Shown here one piece after another: positions 16,601-24,192 of a DNA stretch of 24,192 nucleotides. The stretch is from contig JAKMGM010000035.1 in assembly GCA_022424925.1 (NCBI GenBank), forward strand, positions 1 through 24,192, in the 5' to 3' direction. The stretch comes from Candidatus Poseidoniaceae archaeon. Lineage in GTDB: Archaea > Thermoplasmatota > Poseidoniia > Poseidoniales > Poseidoniaceae. Positions within the stretch are counted from its first letter, which is position 1. Each line of letters starts with the position of its first letter. The notes under the pieces were generated by a model. It had not been told where the DNA came from. It was given only the letters and a program-made list of their open reading frames with translations, and searched no databases. Made by a program: the position numbers and the translations under genes.

Positions 16601-18943
16601 TTTGATGGGCGAGTTCCTACCAAGTGGGAGGAAAAACAGCTCGGTGACCCGCATGAAGCACTTCGAGTCAAAATCATCGAAATGCTCGGGAGTGAAGGTC
16701 CGCAAACCGGTGACCTTCTCAGTAAGAGATTGCCCTTCCCCCGTAAGATGGTTGATCGCATCCTCCTTGAATTGGAGACACGAAATGTTCTCTCGGTAGG
16801 TTTCTACAAGCAGACCGACGATGCTGAATACATTTTGAAAATCGACGAGCATCGCCTAATTGATGGCTCCGAGGCTGTTGTCGAGTACCGTTGGGTTCAA
16901 AACCTCGTTTTGGATAAAACCTTCAAACAGTATGAGGACGGGTTTGCAGCCTTTGATTCACATGTTTTGTTCCAAAAACAACAGGAATTGTTGTACCGTG
17001 TGAATGATTTCAGATTCAAAGATTGGCAAGACATGCAACTTGATTCAGATGTGATTATGGGTCGATTGTTGCACAACAGGATGGGATACACCACGAAGGA
17101 AACCATACCGATGCTGCTCGGACTCAAACCAGAACCGTGGATTGGTCCGATGGAGGAAGAGCTTCTTCGCAGAATCCCCATCGGAGAAAACGTAACACGT
17201 CAAGAAATCTTGGCTGATTTCCCCAAAGGAGACGAACATCGAGCCCTCCAGAGGGACATCAAATATGCAATGTCCAACCTTGAACGTCAGATGCTTGTTG
17301 TCAAACAGTTTGAGGATGTCACAGGCCGTCGTCGCCGGCTGTCACTGTTCCATCGCGTCCATGGCGTTTACCAAACAATGGACTTTGAGAGCTCGTTGGT
17401 TGACCTCATCCGTAGAATGGGGCCAGTGAAAGGAAGCACGCTACGGTTCTATGTATCGCGTTCGTTTGAGGACCTCACTGTCGCCTTGATGAACCTCGAG
17501 AAGGATGGTCGAATTGCCAAGGTCATGGCCTTAGTCCCCGATCCTGAGGCGTTCTATTGCATGCCAGATGAAGTCGAACTGCTGCAACGACCTCGTCGAG
17601 AAGACAGGACGATGCGAATTCTCACGCAATCTGACCCCTATGTTTCTCGTTTCATTTGGGAAGTTCGCAGTGTTCTCGACCGAGGTTGGTATTTGCCAGT
17701 GTTCAAGGGAATTGACCCAATTGGCAAAGTGCTGATGTTCAAGGTGAATGATTATCTTGTCATCAAAGACCTGCACGTTCCTACAGCTTATCTTGATGAG
17801 TTCTGCACTGCATTTGAACTGCTTCTTGAGAACCACGCTGACCAGTTGGTCGATGTTGCTGTGATGTCCAACTTCAACAGTGAGCCGGTATCGGACCTTG
17901 ACGTAACCACACGAGAGGCATTGGAATCGATCGGCTTCAAAATGGCTGGTGAACGTATGATTCGCGGCGGTGTGGTTGATCCACAGCCGAGGGAAATTGC
18001 CGAAAGAGCACTGTTCTATCGCCATCATCTCCACCAAAAAACACGGCTCGAACACGAAAGTGCCGCCGTTCGAAAAGTTGACGAAATACGCGATGATTTT
18101 GCACTTCGCGGTCGCTGTGAATTGTACAGGGTCGATCTAAAGAGCATGGCGAGTGCAAATCGACTCCACCAAGGCGTAAACTTGCGTGGTCATCAAGTCT
18201 GGTCGACATACGAGCATTTTCAAAACCTCCTCGCCATACGTGGACAGGCTCCAGAAGATGAGTTGTGGGACATTATCGAATTTTTCAGCACCAATTCTGA
18301 CCCGAATTTGTTCAAAGAACGTCATGCACTCTCGCAATCCGAATTTAGAAAACTTGTCCAACCACTCATACGAACCGGTCATATCGTCCAAGATTTCCGT
18401 GGTGGGTTCCGAACGGTGAAGTTGAATCAGAACCTCGACCGTGTAGAGTTACGACGCGAATACTTGAGGAATCTGGTCAAAGAATACCCAGTTATCACGC
18501 TCAAACAGTTGCTGCGCTTAGCAGGTACGCCTTTCAAACCGGAGGAAATAAAGTCAGTACTCACTTCGTTTGAAGAAGATGAAACGCTCATCAAAGGTTT
18601 CCTTATTGAAGACTTAGACCAAGTTTGCTGGGGACGGAAAGAACTCCTCGAGGAAGCCAGAGCAATCCCTCCAATCCGTGATTTCGTACTTCCACCAAGC
18701 GACCCCATTGCCCCATATTTTGCAGACATTTTGAAGGAAAGGTTTGGTTTTGGCTCAGCCTACTTGGTCTTCAAAAATGCTGAACCGGTTGCGGCTTTCA
18801 AGGCGAACACCCGTAACAATATCATTGATATCAAAGATTATGAAGGTTCGGAAAAGGCTTGGCGTATCGTCAAAGAGTTCGCTTGGGAGCACCAGATGCC
18901 CCTTCAAACAGACTTGCGAATTGGCGGAAAACGCTTGAAGTAG
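13661..18943 (+). CDS. lhr: Lhr-type superfamily 2 helicase with long C-terminal extension
   Basis: This is a 1760-residue ATP-dependent nucleic acid helicase of the Lhr (large helicase-related) group. The core has Walker A SPTGSGKT (56-63), Ia YISPIKALAND, Ib TTPESL, motif II DELH (179-182), III SAT (214-216), IV VFANTRK, V SSSLEMGIDIG and VI QRIGRAGH (374-381). A winged helix and the DEAD-associated domain follow (for example RMIYYTNIGTIAPDNSYLVF, ~490-510). About 800 further residues resemble the C-terminal half of bacterial full-length Lhr. The end (from VLPPSDPIAPYFADIL, ~1675) resembles the AlkZ/YcaQ-type (HTH_42) glycosylase-like fold. It is longer than E. coli Lhr (about 1540). A role in DNA repair is the likely function. 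Confidence 0.9.
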   Translation: MADIQYLVNPLETEDLLELLCPPVRNWFKDKFPDFTEPQKLAIPAIMKQEHLLLCSPTGSGKTLTAFLSIIDQLVRRALDNKLDKRVYCVYISPIKALANDIERNLIGPLTEISESYLPSRAQEIRVGLRTGDTPQSERQKMLRNPPHILITTPESLAIAITSPRFQPIVSEVEYMIVDELHSLVPTKRGVHLALTLSYLDTLLNRPVQRIGISATMEPLETVAEYLVSSDDSETRGGNTRVCIAKISGSRELDLDILITDPKFSDLSVLKIFDKNVEAIADLIAAHTTTLVFANTRKMTENIVLKLRPYLGDLVAGHHGSMDKKIRLDVEKQLKHGHLRAVVTSSSLEMGIDIGSVDLVLQIGSPGDIATALQRIGRAGHHVGGIPRARFLPSSVDDLIELAALQAAIQTGDMDRLDFPENCLDVVAQFMIGLVIINELDIDEAYEVIVNAWSYRNFAYDDFIEVLDMLEEERRVWVDWEENLYGKRGYSRMIYYTNIGTIAPDNSYLVFNAEGSILGQLSGSFVSNLRGGDVILLGGSTYRVTNIQGTRVNVASVTGHRPTVPSWSGEARSRSRELSNALLSLIGHCIVALRRERDPRILLRDAYGLSADVANAIARHLEEHSIDSFQVPDPNRILVEQVISGGHPTYMITTCRGRGFNTALGYFMAGLAESNNISVIELSFDENGLLIRTSEEVDPGQMYQAFRNNDHIEVIERYIVNTQIFAKRFREVSGRSMIIPKRIGAEEISPQQFQQRADALLNKHRTIDDSLLMREAKNEIMFGDIDMKSLQQFLNLCVSGDARIVHNKVTVPSRLGMSLFMSAFEDLMAMKTRAFLVKDIDPAVLQRLLGTRSLATELTAEQLSKFYLDKAPIPENAEQLFILMSHGGGLDSSFQNPLYNEKLKDVEFELIRGWVEELCQAGKITKLEGTGAEELDGKWFSSFMAEIHGTLGCLSVNGGKDVDDLRELHTRGLSYRIATQFDGRVPTKWEEKQLGDPHEALRVKIIEMLGSEGPQTGDLLSKRLPFPRKMVDRILLELETRNVLSVGFYKQTDDAEYILKIDEHRLIDGSEAVVEYRWVQNLVLDKTFKQYEDGFAAFDSHVLFQKQQELLYRVNDFRFKDWQDMQLDSDVIMGRLLHNRMGYTTKETIPMLLGLKPEPWIGPMEEELLRRIPIGENVTRQEILADFPKGDEHRALQRDIKYAMSNLERQMLVVKQFEDVTGRRRRLSLFHRVHGVYQTMDFESSLVDLIRRMGPVKGSTLRFYVSRSFEDLTVALMNLEKDGRIAKVMALVPDPEAFYCMPDEVELLQRPRREDRTMRILTQSDPYVSRFIWEVRSVLDRGWYLPVFKGIDPIGKVLMFKVNDYLVIKDLHVPTAYLDEFCTAFELLLENHADQLVDVAVMSNFNSEPVSDLDVTTREALESIGFKMAGERMIRGGVVDPQPREIAERALFYRHHLHQKTRLEHESAAVRKVDEIRDDFALRGRCELYRVDLKSMASANRLHQGVNLRGHQVWSTYEHFQNLLAIRGQAPEDELWDIIEFFSTNSDPNLFKERHALSQSEFRKLVQPLIRTGHIVQDFRGGFRTVKLNQNLDRVELRREYLRNLVKEYPVITLKQLLRLAGTPFKPEEIKSVLTSFEEDETLIKGFLIEDLDQVCWGRKELLEEARAIPPIRDFVLPPSDPIAPYFADILKERFGFGSAYLVFKNAEPVAAFKANTRNNIIDIKDYEGSEKAWRIVKEFAWEHQMPLQTDLRIGGKRLK

Positions 18944-18979
18944 AGACTCACAACACACCAATTGGTTGATAAAGTGTGT

Positions 18980-21900
18980 ATGAATGCTAAAAGCATGAAG
19001 TTGCGAACATTGTCGGTTCTTACGCTTTTTCTACTCAGTGCTATGACGCCTATGCTTGGTTCAGCCAACGCTCAAAGTTCCACTGAAATGGAGGTTTTGG
19101 ATACGGCGGTCAATCCATTGAACAACCATACGTATCACTTGCTGAGTGCAAGTTCATGGGAAGATGCTGCAGAGGCGGCTCGTGGACTTGATGGTTTTCT
19201 AACGACCATTGACAGTGCTGAGGAAAACCAGTGGGTGTTTGATACATTTGCATCCTTTGACAACCAATCTCGACACCTGTGGACAGGACTCTCGGACACC
19301 GATAATGACGGCGTCTACAAATGGCATGACGGTTCTCCTTTTTACTACAACAATTGGGGAGAAAGCCAACCTTCGGAAGGTGGTGATGAAGATTATGTCC
19401 ATATCGCAAGTACCAACATGGGCAACATCATGCCTGCATCATGGAACGATTTGGAAAACGACCCGCAATACTTCCCTGTATACGGGGTTGTTGAAGTTGG
19501 AGAAGGTGCTGATTTCTCTCTACGTTTCAACGGCGACGGTGACCGCATTGAAGTCCCGCACGAGGACAGCCTCAACATCACTGGTTCGATTCATCTCTCT
19601 GCAATGGTCTATCCATACACACTTGAAGGCATTCAATTCATCACTATGAAAGGTGATTACGGTTGGGGCATGTATCTCAACGGGGGCAGGCTCGCATACG
19701 CTTCGGAGTACAGTTTGTCAAAGCATCCACTCTCGAACCTCACCGTTCAGGAAAACGCTTGGACGCACGTTGAAGTTGAGCTGGTCGAATCGTTCGGCGG
19801 AGAATTCAGAATCAACGGTCAATCGGCTGGTTTGATTTCAGCCGAAGCTTCTTTGATTCCGCTGGGAGACTTTGGCTCTAATGATTGCTTCACATCTGGG
19901 GACGATTGCGATGAATTGTACATCGGAAGCATGGGTGCTGGATGTGAGTGCAATTATTTCGAGGGCATGCTCGATAACATCTCCATCGGCTCAAACAGCG
20001 AAACTGCAAATACGACTGCATGGGTGAGCAACTGGTCGTTTGGTGAAGGCGAAGGCTCAATCACTGCTGACTTGAATCAACGCAACGGGACCATTTACGG
20101 TGCTGACTGGGTCATGCCAGATGGGACAATAGTAGCACAGGCTGTTGAACTCCAGAACGATATTGATTATTACGTCGAATCGGCACAAGCTGGTGACCAA
20201 CTGCTGTTTTATGGCGATGTTGACGAGATGTCAAAAGAAATGTACTTCAATCTGATTTCAATGGGCGAGTTCGGTAAGGAACCCATCACCATTGATGTCT
20301 ATGTCGGACATGACTATGTCCCAAGTTCATGGGAGCACGACTACGAACAGGCTGCAGAATACGGCTACATGTGGGAGCAGTGGACATGGCCTGAAGAGGG
20401 CAATTGGTGGTTCGTATTGGTACCGCAAGAAGATGTAAGCGATCTAACAATCACCTTGACGTGGGTTATTGCAGACCCCCCACCTGCATTGGACGACATG
20501 ACTGAACTGCTCAACGGCATACCAGTCACCGGCCAATCCATCGACAGTAATCGTCAGACGCCATTTGAAGAGCGTACACTGTATTATTACGTCAATGTCA
20601 CAGAACCGCTTTCCAGTCTTTCTGTACAAACATACGACGGAGAAGGCAACATCAATCTTGGTCTTTCATGGGGTACAGTTCCCGACCCCTTTGACCAATG
20701 GCTTGACTTTTTTGATGGAAGTGGATTTATCAATGAAGAAAGCAATGGCGTGGGTTCGAAAATCGCTTGGAGCAACAACCCCGGTAGCGAAGAAACTGCT
20801 ACCTTGTATGACATTGAACCAGGTTTGTACTACGTCACTGCTTACACCTACCAAAGAGCCAATGACTTCACCATTCGAGCCGATATGACATACGCTCCTG
20901 AGAACATTGAACCGGAGGTCGCAATTGAGTTGACACCAGGAATTGCCTATGGTCCTCTAAGCGGATACGACGGTCTTCTTCAATACTTCAAAATCGATGT
21001 GCCAACGGGCACTGAACGTCTCGAAGTCGACCTATCTGAAGGGTATGGTGAAGCAACGTTGTTCATGCAATACCTCGAGGCTCCTGACGCTGCCAATTAC
21101 GACCATCGTTCCGGAACACCCGGTGCAGGTGACAAAATTGGTTTCAACGACCCCACCCCTGGAATGTGGTTCATCTTAGTGTACACTGACGAAATTTTTG
21201 CGAACACCATGATTACTGCGTCGTTTGAGGACAGGTATGTTTGGAGTTATGATGGAACACCAATTCAGCTGTACAACAACGAAGAAATTACGGGTATTGA
21301 AGCTCCAGCGGGTGAGGAATTATACTTCTTTGTCGAGTTGGAAAACCCCGCTGAGTATCTCGAAGTCTCTACCTATGGTGGCGACGGTGCACTCTCTATC
21401 GAAGGCCAAGGAGATCAACTCTTCTTCGACTGGAATGGAGGTTTTGACGGCGATGGTGATGATGGCCGTACAACGGGCGGTCGTCAAGGTGGTATGGCCG
21501 GCATGGAGTACAGCACGCAGCCGGTTTCAGTTGTTTCATTTGGGGAGGGAACTTCACAGAGCATATTCATCGACATGGCTGCAAATGGACGCTTTGACTT
21601 CACGCTCATCGCTACTGAAGATGTGGTTGATGTGAGTATCATTGCATCCTGGTTTGAACTCGACATACCAATCGACCCAACCGACCCGATAAACCCGGGT
21701 GAGCCGGGCAAGGCAACTGCATGCGATGTAGGGGCAAAGGCCGAATTCGCTGAGGCAGATGCTGATGGTTCGGGGGTTTTGGACATGAATGATTTCTCAT
21801 CGGGTGCTGATGGAGAACTCAGTGCAGGCTCGTATATCATCATCATTTTTGACGCCGATGGTGATGGTGAAGTCGAATACCGAGAGTTCTTACAGGTGAC

Positions 21901-22651
21901 CTGTTCATGCGAAAATGAACTGCAGATATTTTTCGATGATGTTTCCCGTGACGGTCTGCAAGTTTCTCTTGAGGAACTTGAACTCCATACTTGGTTGAAT
22001 ACCTATGACTTTGAATCGGTCAACACGAACGATGATGCATTCCTAGACATGGGTGAGATGGAAATGCTCATGCTGGTGTGTGAAACGACGTTTGATGCGT
22101 TTGACGGTGACGGAGATGGCGTCCCTGACAAAGATGATGCTTTCCCGAAAGACCCCGACGAATCCGTGGACACAGATGGTGACGGTGTTGGAGATAACGC
22201 AGATATCGCGCCCAGCGTAGCCAACGATGTCATCTATTCTGCAGGAGCGATGGTGTTCATCCTCCTCATTGGTATTCTCGTCTTCTTTTTGCGTAGCGGA
22301 AATGGCAACAATGAGGCAACTGAGTGGACTATACCTCAAGAGACATCAGGTTTTGATGAACGCATGATGGCCATGGATGACAAAGTACTCCCAGCGATTG
22401 AAATGGAATCAAACAGAGAGAATGCAGATGTTGATTCAAACATTTTTGAAACCTACGCCTCGCAGCCAGACACTGCAAATGTTGCTTTCTCTGAGGTCAG
22501 TGACTTGTTCACTCAGCGTGAATATCAGGCACCTCCGTCGGAACTCATGGGTATGTTGAACGAGCATGGCATTGAAGTCATCGAATTCCCGGCTGGAAGC
22601 GGCGTTGGTTGGAAGCGAACCGATGCAACACAGCAATGGACAAAGAACTGA
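18980..22651 (+). CDS. Exported multidomain lectin-like surface protein
   Basis: This is a 1223-residue cell-surface protein. A signal peptide (MKLRTLSVLTLFLLSAMTP... ANA, cut near residue 31) is followed by a C-type lectin-like domain (~49-173) with HLWTGLSDTDNDG, WGESQPSEGGDEDY and SWND. Next come a LamG/concanavalin-like sandwich (~177-372, starting FSLRFNGDGDRIEVP) and about four beta-rich modules (~390-893) resembling pre-peptidase C-terminal domains. EF-hand-like loops follow (DADGSGVLDMNDF, FDADGDGEVEYREF), then thrombospondin type 3 repeats (DGDGDGVPDKDD, DTDGDGVGDNAD; ~1039-1080). A transmembrane helix (~1083-1107) and a 116-residue cytoplasmic tail end the protein. It probably binds glycans with calcium. 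The frame extends to a TTG at 18962; ATG 18980 or 18995 is the start. It lies 36 bases after lhr. Confidence 0.83.
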   Translation: MNAKSMKLRTLSVLTLFLLSAMTPMLGSANAQSSTEMEVLDTAVNPLNNHTYHLLSASSWEDAAEAARGLDGFLTTIDSAEENQWVFDTFASFDNQSRHLWTGLSDTDNDGVYKWHDGSPFYYNNWGESQPSEGGDEDYVHIASTNMGNIMPASWNDLENDPQYFPVYGVVEVGEGADFSLRFNGDGDRIEVPHEDSLNITGSIHLSAMVYPYTLEGIQFITMKGDYGWGMYLNGGRLAYASEYSLSKHPLSNLTVQENAWTHVEVELVESFGGEFRINGQSAGLISAEASLIPLGDFGSNDCFTSGDDCDELYIGSMGAGCECNYFEGMLDNISIGSNSETANTTAWVSNWSFGEGEGSITADLNQRNGTIYGADWVMPDGTIVAQAVELQNDIDYYVESAQAGDQLLFYGDVDEMSKEMYFNLISMGEFGKEPITIDVYVGHDYVPSSWEHDYEQAAEYGYMWEQWTWPEEGNWWFVLVPQEDVSDLTITLTWVIADPPPALDDMTELLNGIPVTGQSIDSNRQTPFEERTLYYYVNVTEPLSSLSVQTYDGEGNINLGLSWGTVPDPFDQWLDFFDGSGFINEESNGVGSKIAWSNNPGSEETATLYDIEPGLYYVTAYTYQRANDFTIRADMTYAPENIEPEVAIELTPGIAYGPLSGYDGLLQYFKIDVPTGTERLEVDLSEGYGEATLFMQYLEAPDAANYDHRSGTPGAGDKIGFNDPTPGMWFILVYTDEIFANTMITASFEDRYVWSYDGTPIQLYNNEEITGIEAPAGEELYFFVELENPAEYLEVSTYGGDGALSIEGQGDQLFFDWNGGFDGDGDDGRTTGGRQGGMAGMEYSTQPVSVVSFGEGTSQSIFIDMAANGRFDFTLIATEDVVDVSIIASWFELDIPIDPTDPINPGEPGKATACDVGAKAEFAEADADGSGVLDMNDFSSGADGELSAGSYIIIIFDADGDGEVEYREFLQVTCSCENELQIFFDDVSRDGLQVSLEELELHTWLNTYDFESVNTNDDAFLDMGEMEMLMLVCETTFDAFDGDGDGVPDKDDAFPKDPDESVDTDGDGVGDNADIAPSVANDVIYSAGAMVFILLIGILVFFLRSGNGNNEATEWTIPQETSGFDERMMAMDDKVLPAIEMESNRENADVDSNIFETYASQPDTANVAFSEVSDLFTQREYQAPPSELMGMLNEHGIEVIEFPAGSGVGWKRTDATQQWTKN

Positions 22652-23590
22652 TTAATTTCGTACTTTCTTTTTCGGTTGCAACAGTCCAAATGGTCGTAGA
22701 AGTCGTACGATGTGTTTGTGGAGTTCCGGCAATATGTCGAACATGATTAACGCCATGAGGAACATGGCACCAAGCGATACCACTCTGGCCGCGTATGCGT
22801 GGCCAAACTCGAACACAGACATGCCAAGATAAGACCAATCGGTGTAGGTCATGTGCATCCAAATAAGTCCTGCATTTCGAAACAGATTGAGAATGTGTAT
22901 AACGGGGATGGTGAGCAACAACGCTTGGCATCGCCGTCGCCAATCGATGTCCAAGACAGCGATGGCTCCGATGAATATGACCATCGATTGAAGGGCAGTA
23001 CACGCTAAAACAAAATTAATCCCAATAGCACTACCATCACTGAGCAAGAGTTCTGTTTGGAACGGGTATTCACCAACGAATTCTCCCATAAACCACCGAT
23101 TACCGTCCCATGCCGCCCATGCGACTTCACCATCCACGGTATTGACCGTTGTTTCTCCGAGTACGATATCTCCGGAACCAGAAAAACGCAGGAACAGCGC
23201 TGCCTGACTTGCGACGAACCAAATGGCAAGTACGTTCAACCATGGAACATGTGCAACCAAGAGATACGGACCGCCAGCATATGCCACGGCCCCTCGAGCC
23301 CATAGCAGTGCGTCTTTCGTCGGTGCTTCCTTCACCCGTGCCTCCCAAGCGGCCATTCCAATCCCCATAGGAAGTGCAGCGGTACAAAAAACGGTGAGGA
23401 CTGGATCGTTGTGAGCAAGATATTTGCTAGCGTCGTTAAAGAAGGTCAGCCCTACGAGAACCCAGCCAAATTGGGCTAATCGAACACCGTCGTTTTTTCT
23501 CTTGTGCCACGAAACCGCGAGAGAAATCATGCCGATAGCGCCGATGAGAGAACCGACCTCAGCACTGAACAGCATGGTACAGTCCAACAT
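22652..23590 (-). CDS. artA: Archaeosortase A-like membrane transpeptidase
   Basis: This is a multi-pass membrane enzyme of the exosortase/archaeosortase family. Members recognise a C-terminal sorting tail (such as PGF-CTERM) on secreted proteins and process it. At 312 residues from this start it has about eight hydrophobic segments. The catalytic signature is present: Cys197 in LACTALQSMVIF, Arg238 in HILNLFRNAG (41 residues later, a spacing typical of ArtA), and His264/Arg269 in FEFGHAYAARVVSL. A roughly 50-residue extracytoplasmic loop precedes the cysteine. The frame can start further upstream at 23683 (343 residues), but that would overlap the divergent HAD gene; 23575 is also possible. 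Its stop abuts that of the surface protein. The subfamily, and therefore the target tail, is inferred. Confidence 0.8.
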   Translation of the reverse strand: MLDCTMLFSAEVGSLIGAIGMISLAVSWHKRKNDGVRLAQFGWVLVGLTFFNDASKYLAHNDPVLTVFCTAALPMGIGMAAWEARVKEAPTKDALLWARGAVAYAGGPYLLVAHVPWLNVLAIWFVASQAALFLRFSGSGDIVLGETTVNTVDGEVAWAAWDGNRWFMGEFVGEYPFQTELLLSDGSAIGINFVLACTALQSMVIFIGAIAVLDIDWRRRCQALLLTIPVIHILNLFRNAGLIWMHMTYTDWSYLGMSVFEFGHAYAARVVSLGAMFLMALIMFDILPELHKHIVRLLRPFGLLQPKKKVRN

Positions 23591-23659
23591 ATGATTCCAT
23601 TTCAACACTGTTGCCGTTCGATGCAAAATGCCTTCACCTTCAACCGGCTGGGCCACTTC

Positions 23660-24192
23660 ATGCGAGGGTTTGTTGTACAGCATTCCCCCGCGCCTCTACC
23701 GAAAGATGCACCGCTTCACGGTGGTATCGCCTTCATCGACCGGGATGGTGTTCTCAACATTGGCAGCCCCAATTACATCAATTCCCCTTCTGAATTCTTC
23801 GAACTTGAGCATGCAGCACAATCGATAGGTGATTTACGCAGGGCAGGTTTCCTGATTTGCATCGTCACCAACCAGTCAGCGATTGAGCGTGGTTTGTGGG
23901 GCGCTGACCGCCTTCACGAGATACACGACTACATGCGTGAGCGATTTTTGGAACTGGACTCTGACGCACATTTTGACGCTATTTTAGCCTGTCCACATCG
24001 CCATCGAGACCGATGCAAGTGCAGAAAACCGATGCCAGGTATGCTTCGATTTGGTGAGCGTATTTTACGCCACGACACCGATTACCCCCTCGGCTCATCT
24101 GTGGGTGTTCTTCAACCCGAAGATGGTTCGGTTGATTGGTGGGGTGCGAAACCCGCTGCTTCTCACGACCATGATTGCATGGTTGGTGATCG
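23660..24192 (+). CDS. GmhB/histidinol-phosphatase-like HAD phosphatase, 5' part
   Basis: This is the N-terminal 177 codons of a HAD-superfamily phosphatase, cut by the right edge. Motif I is IDRDGVLN with the nucleophile Asp near residue 27. Motif II is in IVTNQSAIERG. A Cys/His zinc loop, CPHRHRDRCKCRKP, is characteristic of the D-glycero-D-manno-heptose 1,7-bisphosphate 7-phosphatase and histidinol phosphatase group. The sequence ends inside motif IV (CMVGD). Between CRKP and MVGD there are about 35 residues, including a His/Asp-rich HDHD, longer than usual. An upstream in-frame ATG at 23621 would add 13 residues. It is divergent from the archaeosortase. It may act in nucleotide-sugar heptose or histidine synthesis; context does not decide. 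Confidence 0.82.
   Translation, partial: MRGFVVQHSPAPLPKDAPLHGGIAFIDRDGVLNIGSPNYINSPSEFFELEHAAQSIGDLRRAGFLICIVTNQSAIERGLWGADRLHEIHDYMRERFLELDSDAHFDAILACPHRHRDRCKCRKPMPGMLRFGERILRHDTDYPLGSSVGVLQPEDGSVDWWGAKPAASHDHDCMVGD

Noticed and set aside
21850..22200. Repeated GATGG/GGTGATGG tracts as a possible DNA repeat array
   Set aside because: They are explained by Asp/Gly codons of EF-hand-like and thrombospondin type 3 repeats in the coding frame.
22578..23003. 141-codon minus-strand open frame overlapping artA
   Set aside because: It is out of frame with the archaeosortase, which has catalytic motifs, and runs into the surface protein gene; it is His/Arg-rich without family motifs.
23591..23683. 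N-terminal extension of the archaeosortase to an ATG at 23683
   Set aside because: It would overlap the divergent HAD gene, and the added 31 residues are hydrophilic and not typical of the family's first membrane helix. It cannot be fully excluded.

Overview
This window is a compact stretch of archaeal chromosome. It looks like a planktonic euryarchaeon of the Marine Group II / Poseidoniales type. That assignment is an inference from gene content, because no rRNA gene is present. The archaeal markers are a replication factor C large subunit, an alpha2-type glycyl-tRNA synthetase, SRP54, a Get3/ArsA ATPase with a C-terminal HSP20-like domain, and an archaeosortase. They sit beside bacterial-style TrkA/TrkH potassium uptake, a full-length Lhr helicase and a very large secreted multidomain adhesin-like protein. 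Genes are tightly packed: neighbouring stop codons abut or overlap, and no gap exceeds about 130 bases.

Left part (1-5069): the 5' portion of coaBC (minus strand, cut by the window edge) is divergent from a small membrane protein with a C-terminal zinc ribbon. Next is a minus-strand pair, get3 then srp54, both for delivery of membrane and secreted proteins. The srp54 gene carries an in-frame TAA near its 5' end. A six-helix membrane protein of unknown function follows on the plus strand.

Middle (5196-13577): a plus-strand operon runs from a zinc-ribbon/transmembrane/transglutaminase-like protein into trkA and trkH, with gaps of 4 and 2 bases. It converges on a minus-strand pair, glyS then rfcL. 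A small plus-strand 2[4Fe-4S] ferredoxin lies divergent from glyS.

Right part (13661-24192): a 1760-residue Lhr-type helicase is followed by a 1223-residue exported protein (C-type lectin-like, LamG-like, several beta-rich pre-peptidase-like modules, EF-hand and thrombospondin type 3 calcium repeats, one transmembrane helix, cytoplasmic tail). An archaeosortase A-like membrane enzyme converges on it with abutting stop codons. A GmhB-like HAD phosphatase starts divergently from the archaeosortase and runs off the right edge.

The strongest observations are: (1) the in-frame ochre codon that separates the N1 helix from the rest of SRP54; (2) a CoaC domain in CoaBC that seems to lack the usual catalytic His, Asn and Cys; (3) the archaeosortase beside a giant surface protein that lacks the expected sorting tail; (4) the transglutaminase-like membrane protein translationally linked to potassium uptake; (5) a long Lhr with an AlkZ-like C-terminus in an archaeon. 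No CRISPR array, tRNA, rRNA, insertion sequence or prophage was seen.
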